In this document: positions 27,076-36,346 of the stretch, in pieces
Position numbering within the stretch: position 1 is the first letter of the stretch
Layout: each line of letters opens with the position of its first letter
Source of the DNA: CAYSCZ01 sp964429655
GTDB taxonomy: Bacteria > Bacteroidota > Bacteroidia > Cytophagales > Cyclobacteriaceae
Direction of reading: 5' to 3'
Assembly (NCBI GenBank): GCA_964429655.1
Contig: CAYSCZ010000009.1
Span: forward strand, 1 to 64,000
DNA: 64,000 nt
Notes under the pieces: model-generated
Seen by the model: only the letters and a program-made list of their open reading frames with translations
Databases searched by the model: none
Told to the model about the DNA's origin: nothing
Translations under genes and position numbers: made by a program

Positions 27076-28122
27076 ATGAAATTATCAGAATTTAAATTCG
27101 ATTTACCCCCTAACTTAATAGCCCTTTATCCCACCCAGAACAGAGATGAATCAAGATTAATGGTTATCGACAAAAAAAGCGGTAAAATTGAACATAAGAT
27201 TTTCAAAGATGTGATTAATTATTTCAATGATGGAGATACCTTCGTTACTAATGACACCAAAGTTTTCCCGGCCAGACTTTACGGAAACAAAGAAAAAACG
27301 GGTGCTAAGATCGAGGTATTTCTTCTTAGAGAACTGAATAGAGATATGAGGCTCTGGGATGTGCTGGTAGATCCAGCACGAAAAATAAGGGTTGGAAATA
27401 AATTATATTTTGGTGATGGAGAGTTAGTAGCTGAAGTTATTGATAACACGACCAGCAGGGGCCGAACCATCAGGTTCCTTTTTGATGGAGATGAAGAAGC
27501 CTTTAATAAAACAATAGATGCCCTGGGCGAGACACCACTTCCAAAATATATTGAAAGAAAGGCCGAACCGGAAGATCGAGATAGGTATCAAACCATTTAT
27601 GCTAAAAATAAAGGGGCCGTTGCAGCACCTACTGCTGGTTTACATTTTACACTCCAATTGATGAAAAGGCTTGAGATCCTGGGGGTTAACGTAACACCAA
27701 TCACACTTCATATTGGGTTAGGTACATTCAGACCTGTAGACGTTGAAGACCTTACCAAGCATAAAATGGACTCAGAGAATTATATTGTTACGTCAGATAC
27801 AGAACAGATTGTCAATAAAACCTTAGAAAAAAAGAAAAAAGTGCTTGCAGTAGGCACTACTGTTATGAAAGCGCTGGAATCATCGGTATCTGCAAACGGT
27901 AGATTAAAGGCGAATGAAGGATGGACCGATAAGTTTATTTTCCCTCCATTCGATTTTAAAATTTGTAGCGGATTGATAACCAACTTCCACATGCCGGAAT
28001 CCACTTTGCTGATGATGGCTTGCGCCTTTGGTGGTTATGAATTGGTGATGAAAGCATATCAAGAAGCTATAAAAGAAAAATACCGTTTCTTCAGTTATGG
28101 AGACGCTATGCTAATTATATAA
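27076..28122 (+). CDS. queA: tRNA preQ1(34) S-adenosylmethionine ribosyltransferase-isomerase
   Basis: QueA transfers and rearranges the ribosyl part of S-adenosylmethionine onto preQ1 at the wobble base, giving epoxyqueuosine. Motifs: FKFDLPPNLIALYP at the start, NDTKVFPARLYG, KGAVAAPTAGLHFT and THIGLGTFRPV-like LHIGLGTFRPVDVEDL. The frame opens at a TTG two codons upstream; the ATG at 27076 (MKLSEFKF) is the normal start. The ispD gene begins three bases after its stop. Confidence 0.96.
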   Translation: MKLSEFKFDLPPNLIALYPTQNRDESRLMVIDKKSGKIEHKIFKDVINYFNDGDTFVTNDTKVFPARLYGNKEKTGAKIEVFLLRELNRDMRLWDVLVDPARKIRVGNKLYFGDGELVAEVIDNTTSRGRTIRFLFDGDEEAFNKTIDALGETPLPKYIERKAEPEDRDRYQTIYAKNKGAVAAPTAGLHFTLQLMKRLEILGVNVTPITLHIGLGTFRPVDVEDLTKHKMDSENYIVTSDTEQIVNKTLEKKKKVLAVGTTVMKALESSVSANGRLKANEGWTDKFIFPPFDFKICSGLITNFHMPESTLLMMACAFGGYELVMKAYQEAIKEKYRFFSYGDAMLII

Positions 28123-28125
28123 CTT

Positions 28126-28803
28126 TTGGCCCGTCACGTTGTAATTGTTGCCGGTGGTTCTGGCTCAAGAATGAAACACCATAAACCGAAGCAATTTATT
28201 AAGCTGCATGGCAAACCCATTTTGCAATGGACCATAGAAAGATTTTTTGAATTCGATGCCTCAATTAACCTCATACTGGTTCTCCCGGCTACAGAAATCG
28301 ACTATTGGCAGCATCTGAGGATGGCCTTTAACAATGATTACAACTACAAAACCACACCAGGGGGCAAGTCCAGGGTGGAGTCTGTAAGAAACGGGCTTGC
28401 TTTGATTGAAGATGAGCCGGATGGTTTGGTGGCTATACATGATGGTGTAAGGCCTTTTACAACAATTGAGGTGATTAAAAATACCTTCGACTCCGCGGAA
28501 AACTATGGTAGTGGCGTTACAGCGGTATCCTTAAAAGATTCAATTAGAAGGATATCTAATGACAATTTTAATGAGGCGGTCAAGAGAGATAATTTTAAAA
28601 TAATTCAAACACCTCAAACATTTAAACTGCCTTTAATTAAGGATGCATACAAAAATCTGACTAATACAGATTTTACTGATGATGCAAGTATCGCTGAAAA
28701 GAATGGAGAAAGAATAATGCTGGTGGAAGGAAACTATAAAAATATCAAAATCACAACGCCTGAGGATCTATTGATTGCTCAGGCATTTGCAAAGGATTTT
28801 TAA
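28126..28803 (+). CDS. ispD: 2-C-methyl-D-erythritol 4-phosphate cytidylyltransferase
   Basis: Third enzyme of the MEP isoprenoid pathway, making CDP-methylerythritol from MEP and CTP. The CTP loop is VIVAGGSGSRMKHHKPKQF and the substrate region VAIHDGVRPF, with the C-terminal KITTPEDLLIAQAF. The start is decided by the sequence: queA ends in the same frame at 28122, and the only codon able to start a full-length protein is TTG at 28126; the next ATG would remove the CTP loop. Translation is probably coupled to queA. Confidence 0.95.
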   Translation: MARHVVIVAGGSGSRMKHHKPKQFIKLHGKPILQWTIERFFEFDASINLILVLPATEIDYWQHLRMAFNNDYNYKTTPGGKSRVESVRNGLALIEDEPDGLVAIHDGVRPFTTIEVIKNTFDSAENYGSGVTAVSLKDSIRRISNDNFNEAVKRDNFKIIQTPQTFKLPLIKDAYKNLTNTDFTDDASIAEKNGERIMLVEGNYKNIKITTPEDLLIAQAFAKDF

Positions 28804-28812
28804 ATAATAAGA

Positions 28813-29034
28813 TTAGTATTCATCCTCGTTGAAGAAGAAGTCCTCTTTGGTGGGATAGTCAGGCCAAATCTCTTCTATACTTTCATATGGCTGACCATCG
28901 TCTTCAAGTTCCTGAAGGTTTTCAACAACTTCAAGGGGAGCACCTGATCTTACAGAATAATCAATTAATTCATCCTTAGTAGCTGGCCAAGGGGCATCTT
29001 CTAGGTAAGAAGCCAATTCTAATGTCCAATACAT
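28813..29034 (-). CDS. DUF2795 domain protein
   Basis: A 73-residue acidic protein: SYLEDAPWPATKDELIDYSVRSGAPLEVVENLQELED is the DUF2795 core, a small helical domain related in shape to a winged helix. The tail is strongly acidic (PTKEDFFFNEDEY). Its function is unknown although it is almost universal in Bacteroidota. Convergent with ispD. Confidence 0.88.
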   Translation of the reverse strand: MYWTLELASYLEDAPWPATKDELIDYSVRSGAPLEVVENLQELEDDGQPYESIEEIWPDYPTKEDFFFNEDEY

Positions 29035-29072
29035 ATCAACTCCTTTTATAAATGGTATCGTAAATAATCGTG

Positions 29073-29080
29073 CAAAAATA
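29073..29080 (-). promoter_or_regulatory. TAnnTTTG promoter box upstream of the DUF2795 gene
   Basis: TATTTTTG on the minus strand, about 38 bases before the start codon, matches the -7 consensus. A -33 element at the right distance is not evident. Confidence 0.4.
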
Positions 29081-29156
29081 GTTTTTAATCAAAAAGAAAA
29101 AATTTTTTATGAGTATTACTGCAAAATTTAAATATTGTTAGGTTTTTTAAAATATT

Positions 29157-30431
29157 TTACGGAACCTGGTTGAGCGATGATTTAAGATCCCTCATTATCT
29201 GCCGTTTGACAATAACCTTCCTTTTTTGAATATTCAGTTTCTGCCGCAACATCCTATCAAAGTCACCACTGGACACATTAAAATTCTCAGAATTCTCCCG
29301 ATAAGATTGTAATTCTTTCTCATCCCGGTTAAGTAATTCTTTGATTACATTCAGTTTTATTCTTATTTTTTCACGGTTGTTTTTTTCATCGTAGCTCTTA
29401 TCCCTTTCTCTTACCGTTTTTTCAAGGTAGTTTTTTTCGTAAAGCTTTGTAGTTAATAGAAAGAATTTATCGTTGATATCCTTATACTTTTCTTTTGGGA
29501 TCCTTCCAACTGCTTTCCATTTATTTTGCAACTCCTTTATATCCCGCTCATTCACCCGATTGTTATTTTTCTCAATATTTTCAATCTCCTCAATCAATTT
29601 ATATTTCAACTGTAAATTTTTGTCCGGATCTTCTGAATTATAGGACCCGCTTTGTCTTTTATAGTTTCTGAAATATTGTGTGGTTTGATACTTAAACTGT
29701 TGCAGAAGCGGCCTTAATTTCATGTTAGGGATTTGCCCAACTTGATTCCATTCCTCCTGAAGCTTTTTTACCTCATTATAATGCGAAAACAGATTTCTTG
29801 AGCGGTTGATTTCCTTGAGCTTATTAATAATCCCATAGTATTCTTTGACTCGATTGTTAATTAATCGTTTTTTATCCTCAACGAAGGACCTCTTTCTATC
29901 AAAGAAGCTGGTCAATAATTCATTAAACTTATATTCTAATTGTTCTTGATGTTCTTTCTCAGCGTTCCCGGTTTTAATCCACCTTCCTTTTACATCCAGA
30001 ACTTTTTCTGTTGCTTCATTCCAATTAATGACCGTTTTGGCAATTTCTTCCAGTTCAGCCAATAAGCTCTGTTTTATTTCAGTGTTTCTTATCCTGTTCT
30101 TAGAGATAATATCTTCAAGACAAACCCGGAGATCCTCCAGTTTAATAAATAATGGCTCATAATCGCCAAGCGCCTCATAGGTGTAAAGTGAATTCTTTAA
30201 GTGGAGAAGCTTCATTAAAAATGACCCTTTATTTTCAGTGTTATTAATTAGTTCTTCAAGATCATTTATTTTATCAGATAGTTTTTTGAATCGATTAATA
30301 AAATATTCTACAGAAGCTTGGGTGTTCTCATCTTTTACTTCTCCAATTAACCGTGCTTCAAAACGTTGGGTGGCAGATAAATAGATTTGACCGTCTTTTA
30401 TATATCCGTATGGTATTTTTTCTGATTCCAA
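29157..30431 (-). CDS. DUF349 domain protein
   Basis: A 424-residue, highly charged helical protein made of several DUF349 repeats, each about 75 residues with the marker LQEEWNQVGQIP, LQNKWKAVGRIPKEKYKDINDKF and RWIKTGNAE. It is predicted to be a long coiled coil without signal or membrane segments. The family is conserved in the phylum and of unknown biochemical role. Confidence 0.88.
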   Translation of the reverse strand: MESEKIPYGYIKDGQIYLSATQRFEARLIGEVKDENTQASVEYFINRFKKLSDKINDLEELINNTENKGSFLMKLLHLKNSLYTYEALGDYEPLFIKLEDLRVCLEDIISKNRIRNTEIKQSLLAELEEIAKTVINWNEATEKVLDVKGRWIKTGNAEKEHQEQLEYKFNELLTSFFDRKRSFVEDKKRLINNRVKEYYGIINKLKEINRSRNLFSHYNEVKKLQEEWNQVGQIPNMKLRPLLQQFKYQTTQYFRNYKRQSGSYNSEDPDKNLQLKYKLIEEIENIEKNNNRVNERDIKELQNKWKAVGRIPKEKYKDINDKFFLLTTKLYEKNYLEKTVRERDKSYDEKNNREKIRIKLNVIKELLNRDEKELQSYRENSENFNVSSGDFDRMLRQKLNIQKRKVIVKRQIMRDLKSSLNQVP

Positions 30432-30503
30432 TTAGTGTGTTAAATAGGTATAATAATAAAATTACATACTTATAATTACTTATATAGTTACTACACAAAT
30501 CTA

Positions 30504-31463
30504 TTAAGACTCGTGTTCCCGACCTTTATAAACCTTTCCCTCTTTCTTATCCCTTAACTCTTCAACTTCTTTTTCCAATAGATTTCTGATTAAGCTGTTC
30601 AAATCAGGCTGGCCGCCATCTACCCAGCAAGTGTACCAGAAATCAGCAATCATTTTAATTGCTGCACGCATCCTTCTCTCCACTTGTCCATCTAGTTTAT
30701 CGTGATAAGCAATCGAATAATCCCTTGAATAAACCCTTACGTTGGTTTGGCCCCTTTGTTCATAGCTATATTTTTTATCCTCACTAAAATCATTTGACAA
30801 CTCCTTTTCAAATAACAATACTGAATCAAGCGCAGAGTGTGCATTTATCACTGCCTCCCAGGCTTTTAGCTGGGGTTTTTCAATATAGTTAGCTTCAGGC
30901 AGAAAAAAATCGTACTGATCAGAAAATAGCTCAGGGAGCCTTGATTCCCAAAATCCATGAATCCCATACTGTCCTGTCAGTTGACCGTTGTAATTTTCAG
31001 TAGTATGTAGGGGGACATTTGCATCCCCAATGTAATGTCCAATGTCTGCCGAAAGCCTTAAAATGTTTTTTAAATCCTTATTGAAAAATGCCTTAGTTAG
31101 ATAATTCTTCATCTTAAAAATATGCCATGGCACGATTCCATAAGCACTTAAAGTATCTTCAGTATACTTTTCAACCGCCTCATTCCAGTATCTGGGCAAT
31201 TTATACACTGCGCTGTCCCCGTAAACATCAGCATCCAGATAATGTCTTGCTGCTTCACCTTTTACTGAATAGCGTCTACGGTCCGGATTCACTGCATTTT
31301 CTGTTATATATTGTATGTTGTGTTTGTAAAACGGCACCATTTCTGATGGTAAAGCAAACACTGCCATTCGATTAATCAATCTATGTGCAAAAAATCCCCA
31401 TGAAAAAGATTGATAGGGAAAAATAATTATTATAAACAGCGATATTGTGATCCTCTTTGCCAT
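30504..31463 (-). CDS. Zinc-dependent phospholipase C / S1-P1-like hydrolase, secreted
   Basis: A 319-residue protein with a short signal (ITISLFIIIIFPYQSFS) followed at once by WGFFAHRLINRMAVFAL, the expected N-terminal Trp and His that bind zinc in this fold. The central signature is DIGHYIGDANVPLHTTENYNG, with the His and Asp of the metal site, and GIHGFWESRLPEL. The same fold covers bacterial phospholipase C and S1/P1 nuclease; I lean to the phospholipase C-like group, but the substrate cannot be decided from sequence. Confidence 0.82.
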   Translation of the reverse strand: MAKRITISLFIIIIFPYQSFSWGFFAHRLINRMAVFALPSEMVPFYKHNIQYITENAVNPDRRRYSVKGEAARHYLDADVYGDSAVYKLPRYWNEAVEKYTEDTLSAYGIVPWHIFKMKNYLTKAFFNKDLKNILRLSADIGHYIGDANVPLHTTENYNGQLTGQYGIHGFWESRLPELFSDQYDFFLPEANYIEKPQLKAWEAVINAHSALDSVLLFEKELSNDFSEDKKYSYEQRGQTNVRVYSRDYSIAYHDKLDGQVERRMRAAIKMIADFWYTCWVDGGQPDLNSLIRNLLEKEVEELRDKKEGKVYKGREHES

Positions 31464-31529
31464 CTCTCTAAATTATCTAATTCTAAAGAATTCAACTTTA
31501 AATAATTGTTAAAATTAAAATGTCAACAC

Positions 31530-31560
31530 TTGTACTTTTGCGCCGGGGAAATTAAATTTG
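31530..31560 (+). promoter_or_regulatory. Promoter of rpsT
   Basis: A TTG at 31530-31532 and TAAATTTG at 31553-31560 are separated by 20 bases, close to the canonical Bacteroidota arrangement. Transcription would begin near 31566, giving a leader of about 24 bases. A second -7-like box, TACTTTTG, lies at 31533-31540. Confidence 0.65.
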
Positions 31561-31589
31561 CGCTCATTTTAAACAAAAGAAGCTGCTGA

Positions 31590-31844
31590 ATGGCAAACCA
31601 CAAATCTGCTTTAAAAAGGATAAGGGCTAATGAAAAAAGAAAGTTGTTAAACAGATATCAGTTTAAAACAACCAGGACTTTTATAAAAAAATTAAAATCA
31701 GCCACTGAGAAGGAGGAAGCCCAAGAGCTGTATAAAAAAGTATCAAGCATGCTGGACAAGCTTGCCAAAAAAAATATTATCCACAAGAATAAAGCTGCCA
31801 ACCAAAAATCCAAGCTATCCAAATTCGTTTCCCAGCTGGGATAA
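31590..31844 (+). CDS. rpsT: 30S ribosomal protein S20
   Basis: Binds 16S rRNA during early assembly of the small subunit. The 84-residue basic helical protein begins MANHKSALKRIRANEKRK and ends KNIIHKNKAANQKSKLSKFV, both diagnostic. radC follows 44 bases later in the same direction. Confidence 0.98.
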   Translation: MANHKSALKRIRANEKRKLLNRYQFKTTRTFIKKLKSATEKEEAQELYKKVSSMLDKLAKKNIIHKNKAANQKSKLSKFVSQLG

Positions 31845-31888
31845 GACCACGATTTTTTTGTTATTGAGTATCCTTACTCAGTAGCTTT

Positions 31889-32605
31889 TTGTATTTTTCA
31901 ATCGTGTTTGAGAATAACAATGATTTCTTATCGATAAAAAATTGGGCGGTCGAAGACAGGCCCAGGGAAAAACTGCTTTCTAAAGGAAGAAATGCCTTAT
32001 CCAATGCAGAACTGCTTGCGATCCTTTTAGGGAGCGGAACAGGGAAATTAAGTGCACTGGATTTGGCAAAACAAATCCTGAATAGCACACAAAACAACTT
32101 AAATCAACTGGCGAAATTAGGTGTTGGTGATCTGAAAAAATTCAAAGGCATAGGGGAAGCAAAAGCAATCAACATTGTTAGCGCACTGGAGCTAGGCAGA
32201 AGAAGAAAGTCAGAGGAATTTGACAAAAAAATAAAAATAACAAGCTCCCAGGATGTGTATGAGTACATCAAAGGTGATTTGATGGACCTCGAAGTGGAAC
32301 AGTTTTGGGTCATTTATTTAAACCGTGCGAACATAATTCAAAAAAAAGATATCCTTAGCTCCGGGGGTGTATCAGGCACAGTAGTAGATACCAAGATAAT
32401 CTTTAAAAAAGCATTGGAACAGTTATGCAGCGGCTTAATTTTAGTACATAATCACCCATCAGGGAATAAAAACCCAAGTCAGCATGACATCAGCATAACA
32501 AAGAAAATCAGTCGGGCTGGGGATTATTTAGAAATTAAACTATTAGATCATTTGATATTTGCAGGTGAGGAGTATTTTAGTTTTGCAGATGAAAACATGA
32601 TGTAA
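31889..32605 (+). CDS. radC: RadC-family protein (JAB/MPN domain)
   Basis: The 238-residue protein has an N-terminal helix-hairpin-helix region (LGVGDLKKFKGIGEAKAINIVSALELGRRR) and a C-terminal JAB metalloprotease-like domain with LVHNHPSGNKNPSQHD. RadC was once linked to recombinational repair, but that role is doubted; the true activity is unknown. No ATG is available before the conserved IKNWAVEDRPREKL; the start must be TTG at 31889 or GTG at 31904, and I give the longer one. Confidence 0.92.
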   Translation: MYFSIVFENNNDFLSIKNWAVEDRPREKLLSKGRNALSNAELLAILLGSGTGKLSALDLAKQILNSTQNNLNQLAKLGVGDLKKFKGIGEAKAINIVSALELGRRRKSEEFDKKIKITSSQDVYEYIKGDLMDLEVEQFWVIYLNRANIIQKKDILSSGGVSGTVVDTKIIFKKALEQLCSGLILVHNHPSGNKNPSQHDISITKKISRAGDYLEIKLLDHLIFAGEEYFSFADENMM

Positions 32606-32607
32606 AT

Positions 32608-33213
32608 ATGAATAAATCAATCATTATCGTAATAATAGTCGTTAGTGCAATTTCCATTTATTTATTAAACAGCGGTGATGATAATGAAGCATACATACAA
32701 GAAATTTTAGATGAAAGAAAAGAGAAAGACCAAAACTTTCGAAATAGTGAAGAATCGCCAATAATGGATAAAACTTCATTTAATGGGCTGAATTATTTTC
32801 CTGTGGACCCAAATTTTAGAGTTACCGCAGTAATTGAGAAAATCGAAAAGAAGCCACTAAAAACCTTGAAGACAAGCGACGGAAAAATTCAACAATACAA
32901 ACAGTTCGCTTATGCTAAATTCAAACTTGATGGTCAAAGATATAAGCTATTATTATTAAAACCGGCCGGCTTTAGGGACTTGGATATCATCTTCACGGCC
33001 TTTGCAGATAATACCAGTGGTGAAGAAACCTATGGCGGAGGAAGATACCTGGATTTAGATTTCAAAAATGCCCGACAAATCAAACTAGACTTCAATAAAG
33101 CTTATAACCCATATTGTGAATACAACAGCAAATATAGCTGTCCATTGCCTCCACCGGAAAATATTTTATCCATGAGTATTCAAGCAGGGGAAAAAAAGTA
33201 TTCTTCAGAATAA
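32608..33213 (+). CDS. DUF1684 family protein, membrane-anchored
   Basis: 201 residues with an N-terminal hydrophobic anchor (IIIVIIVVSAISIYLL) and a DUF1684-like domain: LNYFPVDPNFRVTAVIEK, YAKFKLDGQRYKLLLLKP, FTAFADNTSGEETYGGGRYLDL and FNKAYNPYCEYNSKYSCPLPPPEN. The last two motifs are the family hallmark. Function unknown; it begins two bases after radC. Confidence 0.82.
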   Translation: MNKSIIIVIIVVSAISIYLLNSGDDNEAYIQEILDERKEKDQNFRNSEESPIMDKTSFNGLNYFPVDPNFRVTAVIEKIEKKPLKTLKTSDGKIQQYKQFAYAKFKLDGQRYKLLLLKPAGFRDLDIIFTAFADNTSGEETYGGGRYLDLDFKNARQIKLDFNKAYNPYCEYNSKYSCPLPPPENILSMSIQAGEKKYSSE

Positions 33214-33232
33214 GGTAGCTTTACTGTTTTTC

Positions 33233-33240
33233 TAATTTTG
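33233..33240 (+). promoter_or_regulatory. TAnnTTTG promoter box upstream of pheT
   Basis: TAATTTTG is an exact -7 box 31 bases before the pheT start. No clear -33 partner. Confidence 0.4.
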
Positions 33241-33271
33241 AAAAAGATTCTGTGTTCTGAAATTTTAACTA

Positions 33272-35680
33272 ATGAGAATATCTTATAATTGGCTGAAAGA
33301 ATTTATCGATTTCGATGTGTCGGTAGAGGAATTGGGTGATTTATTAACCAGTGTTGGACTGGAAGTTGAAAAAATTGAAAAATTTCAATCCATAGAAGGA
33401 GGATTGGAAAACATTGTAATAGGAGAAGTAAAAAGTTGCGAAAAGCACCCAAACGCAGATAAACTTAGCGTAACATCGGTAAATGTTGGGGAAGATGAAA
33501 CAAAACAGATCATTTGCGGGGCATCAAATGTGAAAACTGGCCAAAAAGTAGTGGTTGCCAAAGTTGGCAGTACTTTATATCCAAAAAATGGAGCGCCTTT
33601 CAAGATTAAAAAAGCAAAGCTAAGAGGTGAAACTTCAGAAGGAATGATTTGTGCGGAAGATGAAATAGGTCTGGGTAATAATCATGACGGCATTCTTGAA
33701 TTAAATACTGACCTGCCAAATGGTACACCTGCTGCTGACTATTTTGAAATTTGCAACGATAGTATTTATGAGATAGGTTTAACGCCTAATCGCGGCGATG
33801 CGGCCTCCCATTTGGGTGTTGCCAGGGATATTAAAGCAATATTCAATAATTCAATCAAAATACCTGATTCTGAGGAGTTTGTGGTGGACAACCAAGAATT
33901 AAAAATAGATGTTGAAGTACGTAATCCCGAAGGCTGCCCTAGATATGCCGGATTAACCATTGCAGATATAGAGGTAAAAGAATCACCAAAATGGTTAAAA
34001 AATAAATTACTTGGCATTGGTCTAAACCCAATAAACAATATCGTTGATATAACTAACTATATTCTTTTTGCCTATGGTCAACCGCTGCACGCATTTGATG
34101 CCAATAAAATTTCAGATAATAAAGTAATTGTTGACACATGTAATAAAGGCACAAAATTCACCACCCTTGATGAAAAAGAGCATGAATTGGAATCTTATGA
34201 TTTAATGATCTGCAACACCGAGGGGCCAATGTGCATGGCTGGTATATTTGGAGGATTAAATTCCGGCGTCACCAGGGACACTAAAAGTATTTTTTTAGAG
34301 AGTGCATATTTTTCACCGGATTATATCCGAAAAAGCTCCATTAAACATTCATTGAAAACTGATTCTTCTTTTAGGTTTGAAAGAGGCACTGATCCGGAGG
34401 GATGTGTAAAATACCTCAAGATTGCGGCTCTATTGATTAAAAATATCGCAGGAGGTAAAATCACATCTGATGTAGTAGATATTATTACCAATCCAATTAA
34501 GCCGCAGGAATTTAGCGTTTCATACAAGAACATAAACCGGCTTATTGGCAAAAGCATTCCAAAAGATTTTGTATTTAATACATTGAAAAACCTTGATATT
34601 GAGATTGATGATGTGGATGATAAGGGTTTTAAAGTAAGGGTGCCAAAATACCGGACTGACGTAACCAGGGAAGCAGATCTTATAGAAGATATTTTAAGGT
34701 TTTACGGCTTTAATAATGTTGAAACCAGCAATACTTTAGGAAGTGATTACATCGCACCGGTAAACCAGGTTGATAATACCTTGTATCAACAAAAAATTTC
34801 AGACCTTCTATACGGTAGAGGATTTCATGAGGTCATGACAAATTCTTTGACCAAGGCGAGCTATTATCTGAATCATAGTGAATTCACTGAGGATCATAAC
34901 GTGGAAATAATAAACCGATTGAGTGATGACCTCGGGATTATGAGGAAATCAATGATTTACAGTGGGTTAGAGGTTATTGATTATAACATTAAAAGGCGCT
35001 ATAAAAATTTAAAATTATTCGAGTTTGGAAGAGTCTATTCATTAGAAGAGCAATATAAAGAGCACAATATCTTATCAATTTTTCTAACCGGATTACAAAA
35101 CGACGAATCCTGGAGAGCAAAAAACATAAATGCCGATTTTTATGACCTTGCCTTAATCACTCATCAGATTTTTGATACGATGAATGTACAAAAGATGAAC
35201 AGTACAGAATTAGATGAAGAAAAATTTGATTATGGTTTACAGTTTGAAGGCAATGGGCTATTGGCCAAACTAGGCAAATTATCCGCATCGCTAAAAAATC
35301 AGCTGGGCATAGAACAAGATGTTTTTTACTCTGAGGTTTACTGGGATACTGTCCTTAAAAATATCGAACATGACCTTACTTTTCAGGACATAATAAAATT
35401 TCCTGAAGTAAGAAGAGACTTATCATTAGTTCTTGATAATTCAATTACCTTTAAAGATATCAATGAAATATCCTTAAGGGTAGAAAAGAAATTGATCAAG
35501 TCAATTAATGTCTTTAGTATCTACGAAGGAGAAAATCTGGGAGAAAGCAAAAAGTCTTATGCCATAAGTTTTATTCTACAGGATGAAATGCAAACACTTA
35601 CCGATAAGGTTATTGATAAAACTATGAACAAATTGATAGCAGCATTTGAAAACGAAATATCAGCCATAATTAGGAAGTAA
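33272..35680 (+). CDS. pheT: Phenylalanine-tRNA ligase beta subunit
   Basis: The large, tRNA-binding subunit of the alpha2-beta2 enzyme that charges tRNA-Phe. At 802 residues it has full length: N-terminal domain MRISYNWLKEFIDFDV, the EMAP/OB tRNA-binding domain (VIGEVKSCEKHPNADKLSVTSVNVGE), the B3/B4 editing domain (NIVDITNYILFAYGQPLHAFD), B5 (DLIEDILRFYGFNN) and the C-terminal anticodon-binding fold (FPEVRRDLSLVLDNSITF). pheS is not in the window. A coiled-coil gene and zapA follow closely. Confidence 0.98.
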   Translation: MRISYNWLKEFIDFDVSVEELGDLLTSVGLEVEKIEKFQSIEGGLENIVIGEVKSCEKHPNADKLSVTSVNVGEDETKQIICGASNVKTGQKVVVAKVGSTLYPKNGAPFKIKKAKLRGETSEGMICAEDEIGLGNNHDGILELNTDLPNGTPAADYFEICNDSIYEIGLTPNRGDAASHLGVARDIKAIFNNSIKIPDSEEFVVDNQELKIDVEVRNPEGCPRYAGLTIADIEVKESPKWLKNKLLGIGLNPINNIVDITNYILFAYGQPLHAFDANKISDNKVIVDTCNKGTKFTTLDEKEHELESYDLMICNTEGPMCMAGIFGGLNSGVTRDTKSIFLESAYFSPDYIRKSSIKHSLKTDSSFRFERGTDPEGCVKYLKIAALLIKNIAGGKITSDVVDIITNPIKPQEFSVSYKNINRLIGKSIPKDFVFNTLKNLDIEIDDVDDKGFKVRVPKYRTDVTREADLIEDILRFYGFNNVETSNTLGSDYIAPVNQVDNTLYQQKISDLLYGRGFHEVMTNSLTKASYYLNHSEFTEDHNVEIINRLSDDLGIMRKSMIYSGLEVIDYNIKRRYKNLKLFEFGRVYSLEEQYKEHNILSIFLTGLQNDESWRAKNINADFYDLALITHQIFDTMNVQKMNSTELDEEKFDYGLQFEGNGLLAKLGKLSASLKNQLGIEQDVFYSEVYWDTVLKNIEHDLTFQDIIKFPEVRRDLSLVLDNSITFKDINEISLRVEKKLIKSINVFSIYEGENLGESKKSYAISFILQDEMQTLTDKVIDKTMNKLIAAFENEISAIIRK

Positions 35681-35691
35681 TCACGTCTGTT

Positions 35692-35991
35692 ATGGAAAGA
35701 AAACTAAGAGAAGAGCTAATAAGCCTGGAAAGAAAAGCACTATTGCTTGTCAAGGAGCACAGGTATTTGAAGGAAGAATTAGAAAAAACCAAAAAAGAAA
35801 ATTTACAACTTAAATCAAAGCTTCAATACCAGGAGCAGAATTTGGCTGATTTCCAAAATAAAATAAAATTACGTAACATTGTAGATAGTCTGGAGATAAG
35901 CGGTGATGGAGAAGCAGACTTAAAAGAAGTTATCAATAAATATATAGTCGAAATTGATAAATGTATCAATCATTTGAGTGAAGTAAATTAG
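35692..35991 (+). CDS. Coiled-coil protein between pheT and zapA
   Basis: A 99-residue protein whose first 65 residues are a continuous coiled coil (LREELISLERKALLLVKEHRYLKEELEKTKKENLQLKSKL). It resembles the small proteins that sit beside zapA in Bacteroidota and may be a division accessory (ZapB-like in form, not recognisably in sequence). Eleven bases after pheT and seven before zapA. Confidence 0.72.
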   Translation: MERKLREELISLERKALLLVKEHRYLKEELEKTKKENLQLKSKLQYQEQNLADFQNKIKLRNIVDSLEISGDGEADLKEVINKYIVEIDKCINHLSEVN

Positions 35992-35998
35992 TCTCTAC

Positions 35999-36283
35999 AT
36001 GGATGATTTATCAATAAAGCTTAAAATAGGCAACAGGGAGTACCCAATGAGAGTGAAGAGTGAAGATGAAGAAATGATCAGAAACGCAGGAAAGTCAATC
36101 AACAGTAAAATAAAATCTTACAAAGACCAATTTGGACTTGACGACTTTCAGGATTTGTTAGCGATGGTAGCCATTGACAGTATGGTGGAGAATATGAAAT
36201 CAGACGATATTAAAAGCAGTACTGAAGAGGTAGCTACCGACCATGTTTCCAGAATAAAACACATACTCTCACAAGCCATTTAA
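35999..36283 (+). CDS. zapA: Cell division protein ZapA
   Basis: A 94-residue FtsZ-ring stabiliser. It matches ZapA through IKLKIGNREYPMRVKSEDEEMIRNAGKSINSKIKSY followed by a helix with DLLAMVAIDSM. It begins shortly after the coiled-coil gene and precedes rny by 63 bases. Confidence 0.88.
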   Translation: MDDLSIKLKIGNREYPMRVKSEDEEMIRNAGKSINSKIKSYKDQFGLDDFQDLLAMVAIDSMVENMKSDDIKSSTEEVATDHVSRIKHILSQAI

Positions 36284-36346
36284 CAATTTCTTTTTAGTCT
36301 TTCCCAGCATTCTTATTTCCAGTTAATTAATCATAATTTAACAAAA

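Noticed and set aside
31889..32605. Internal ATG starts for radC
   Set aside because: They would delete the conserved N-terminal ENWAVEDRPREKL-like region or lie out of frame.
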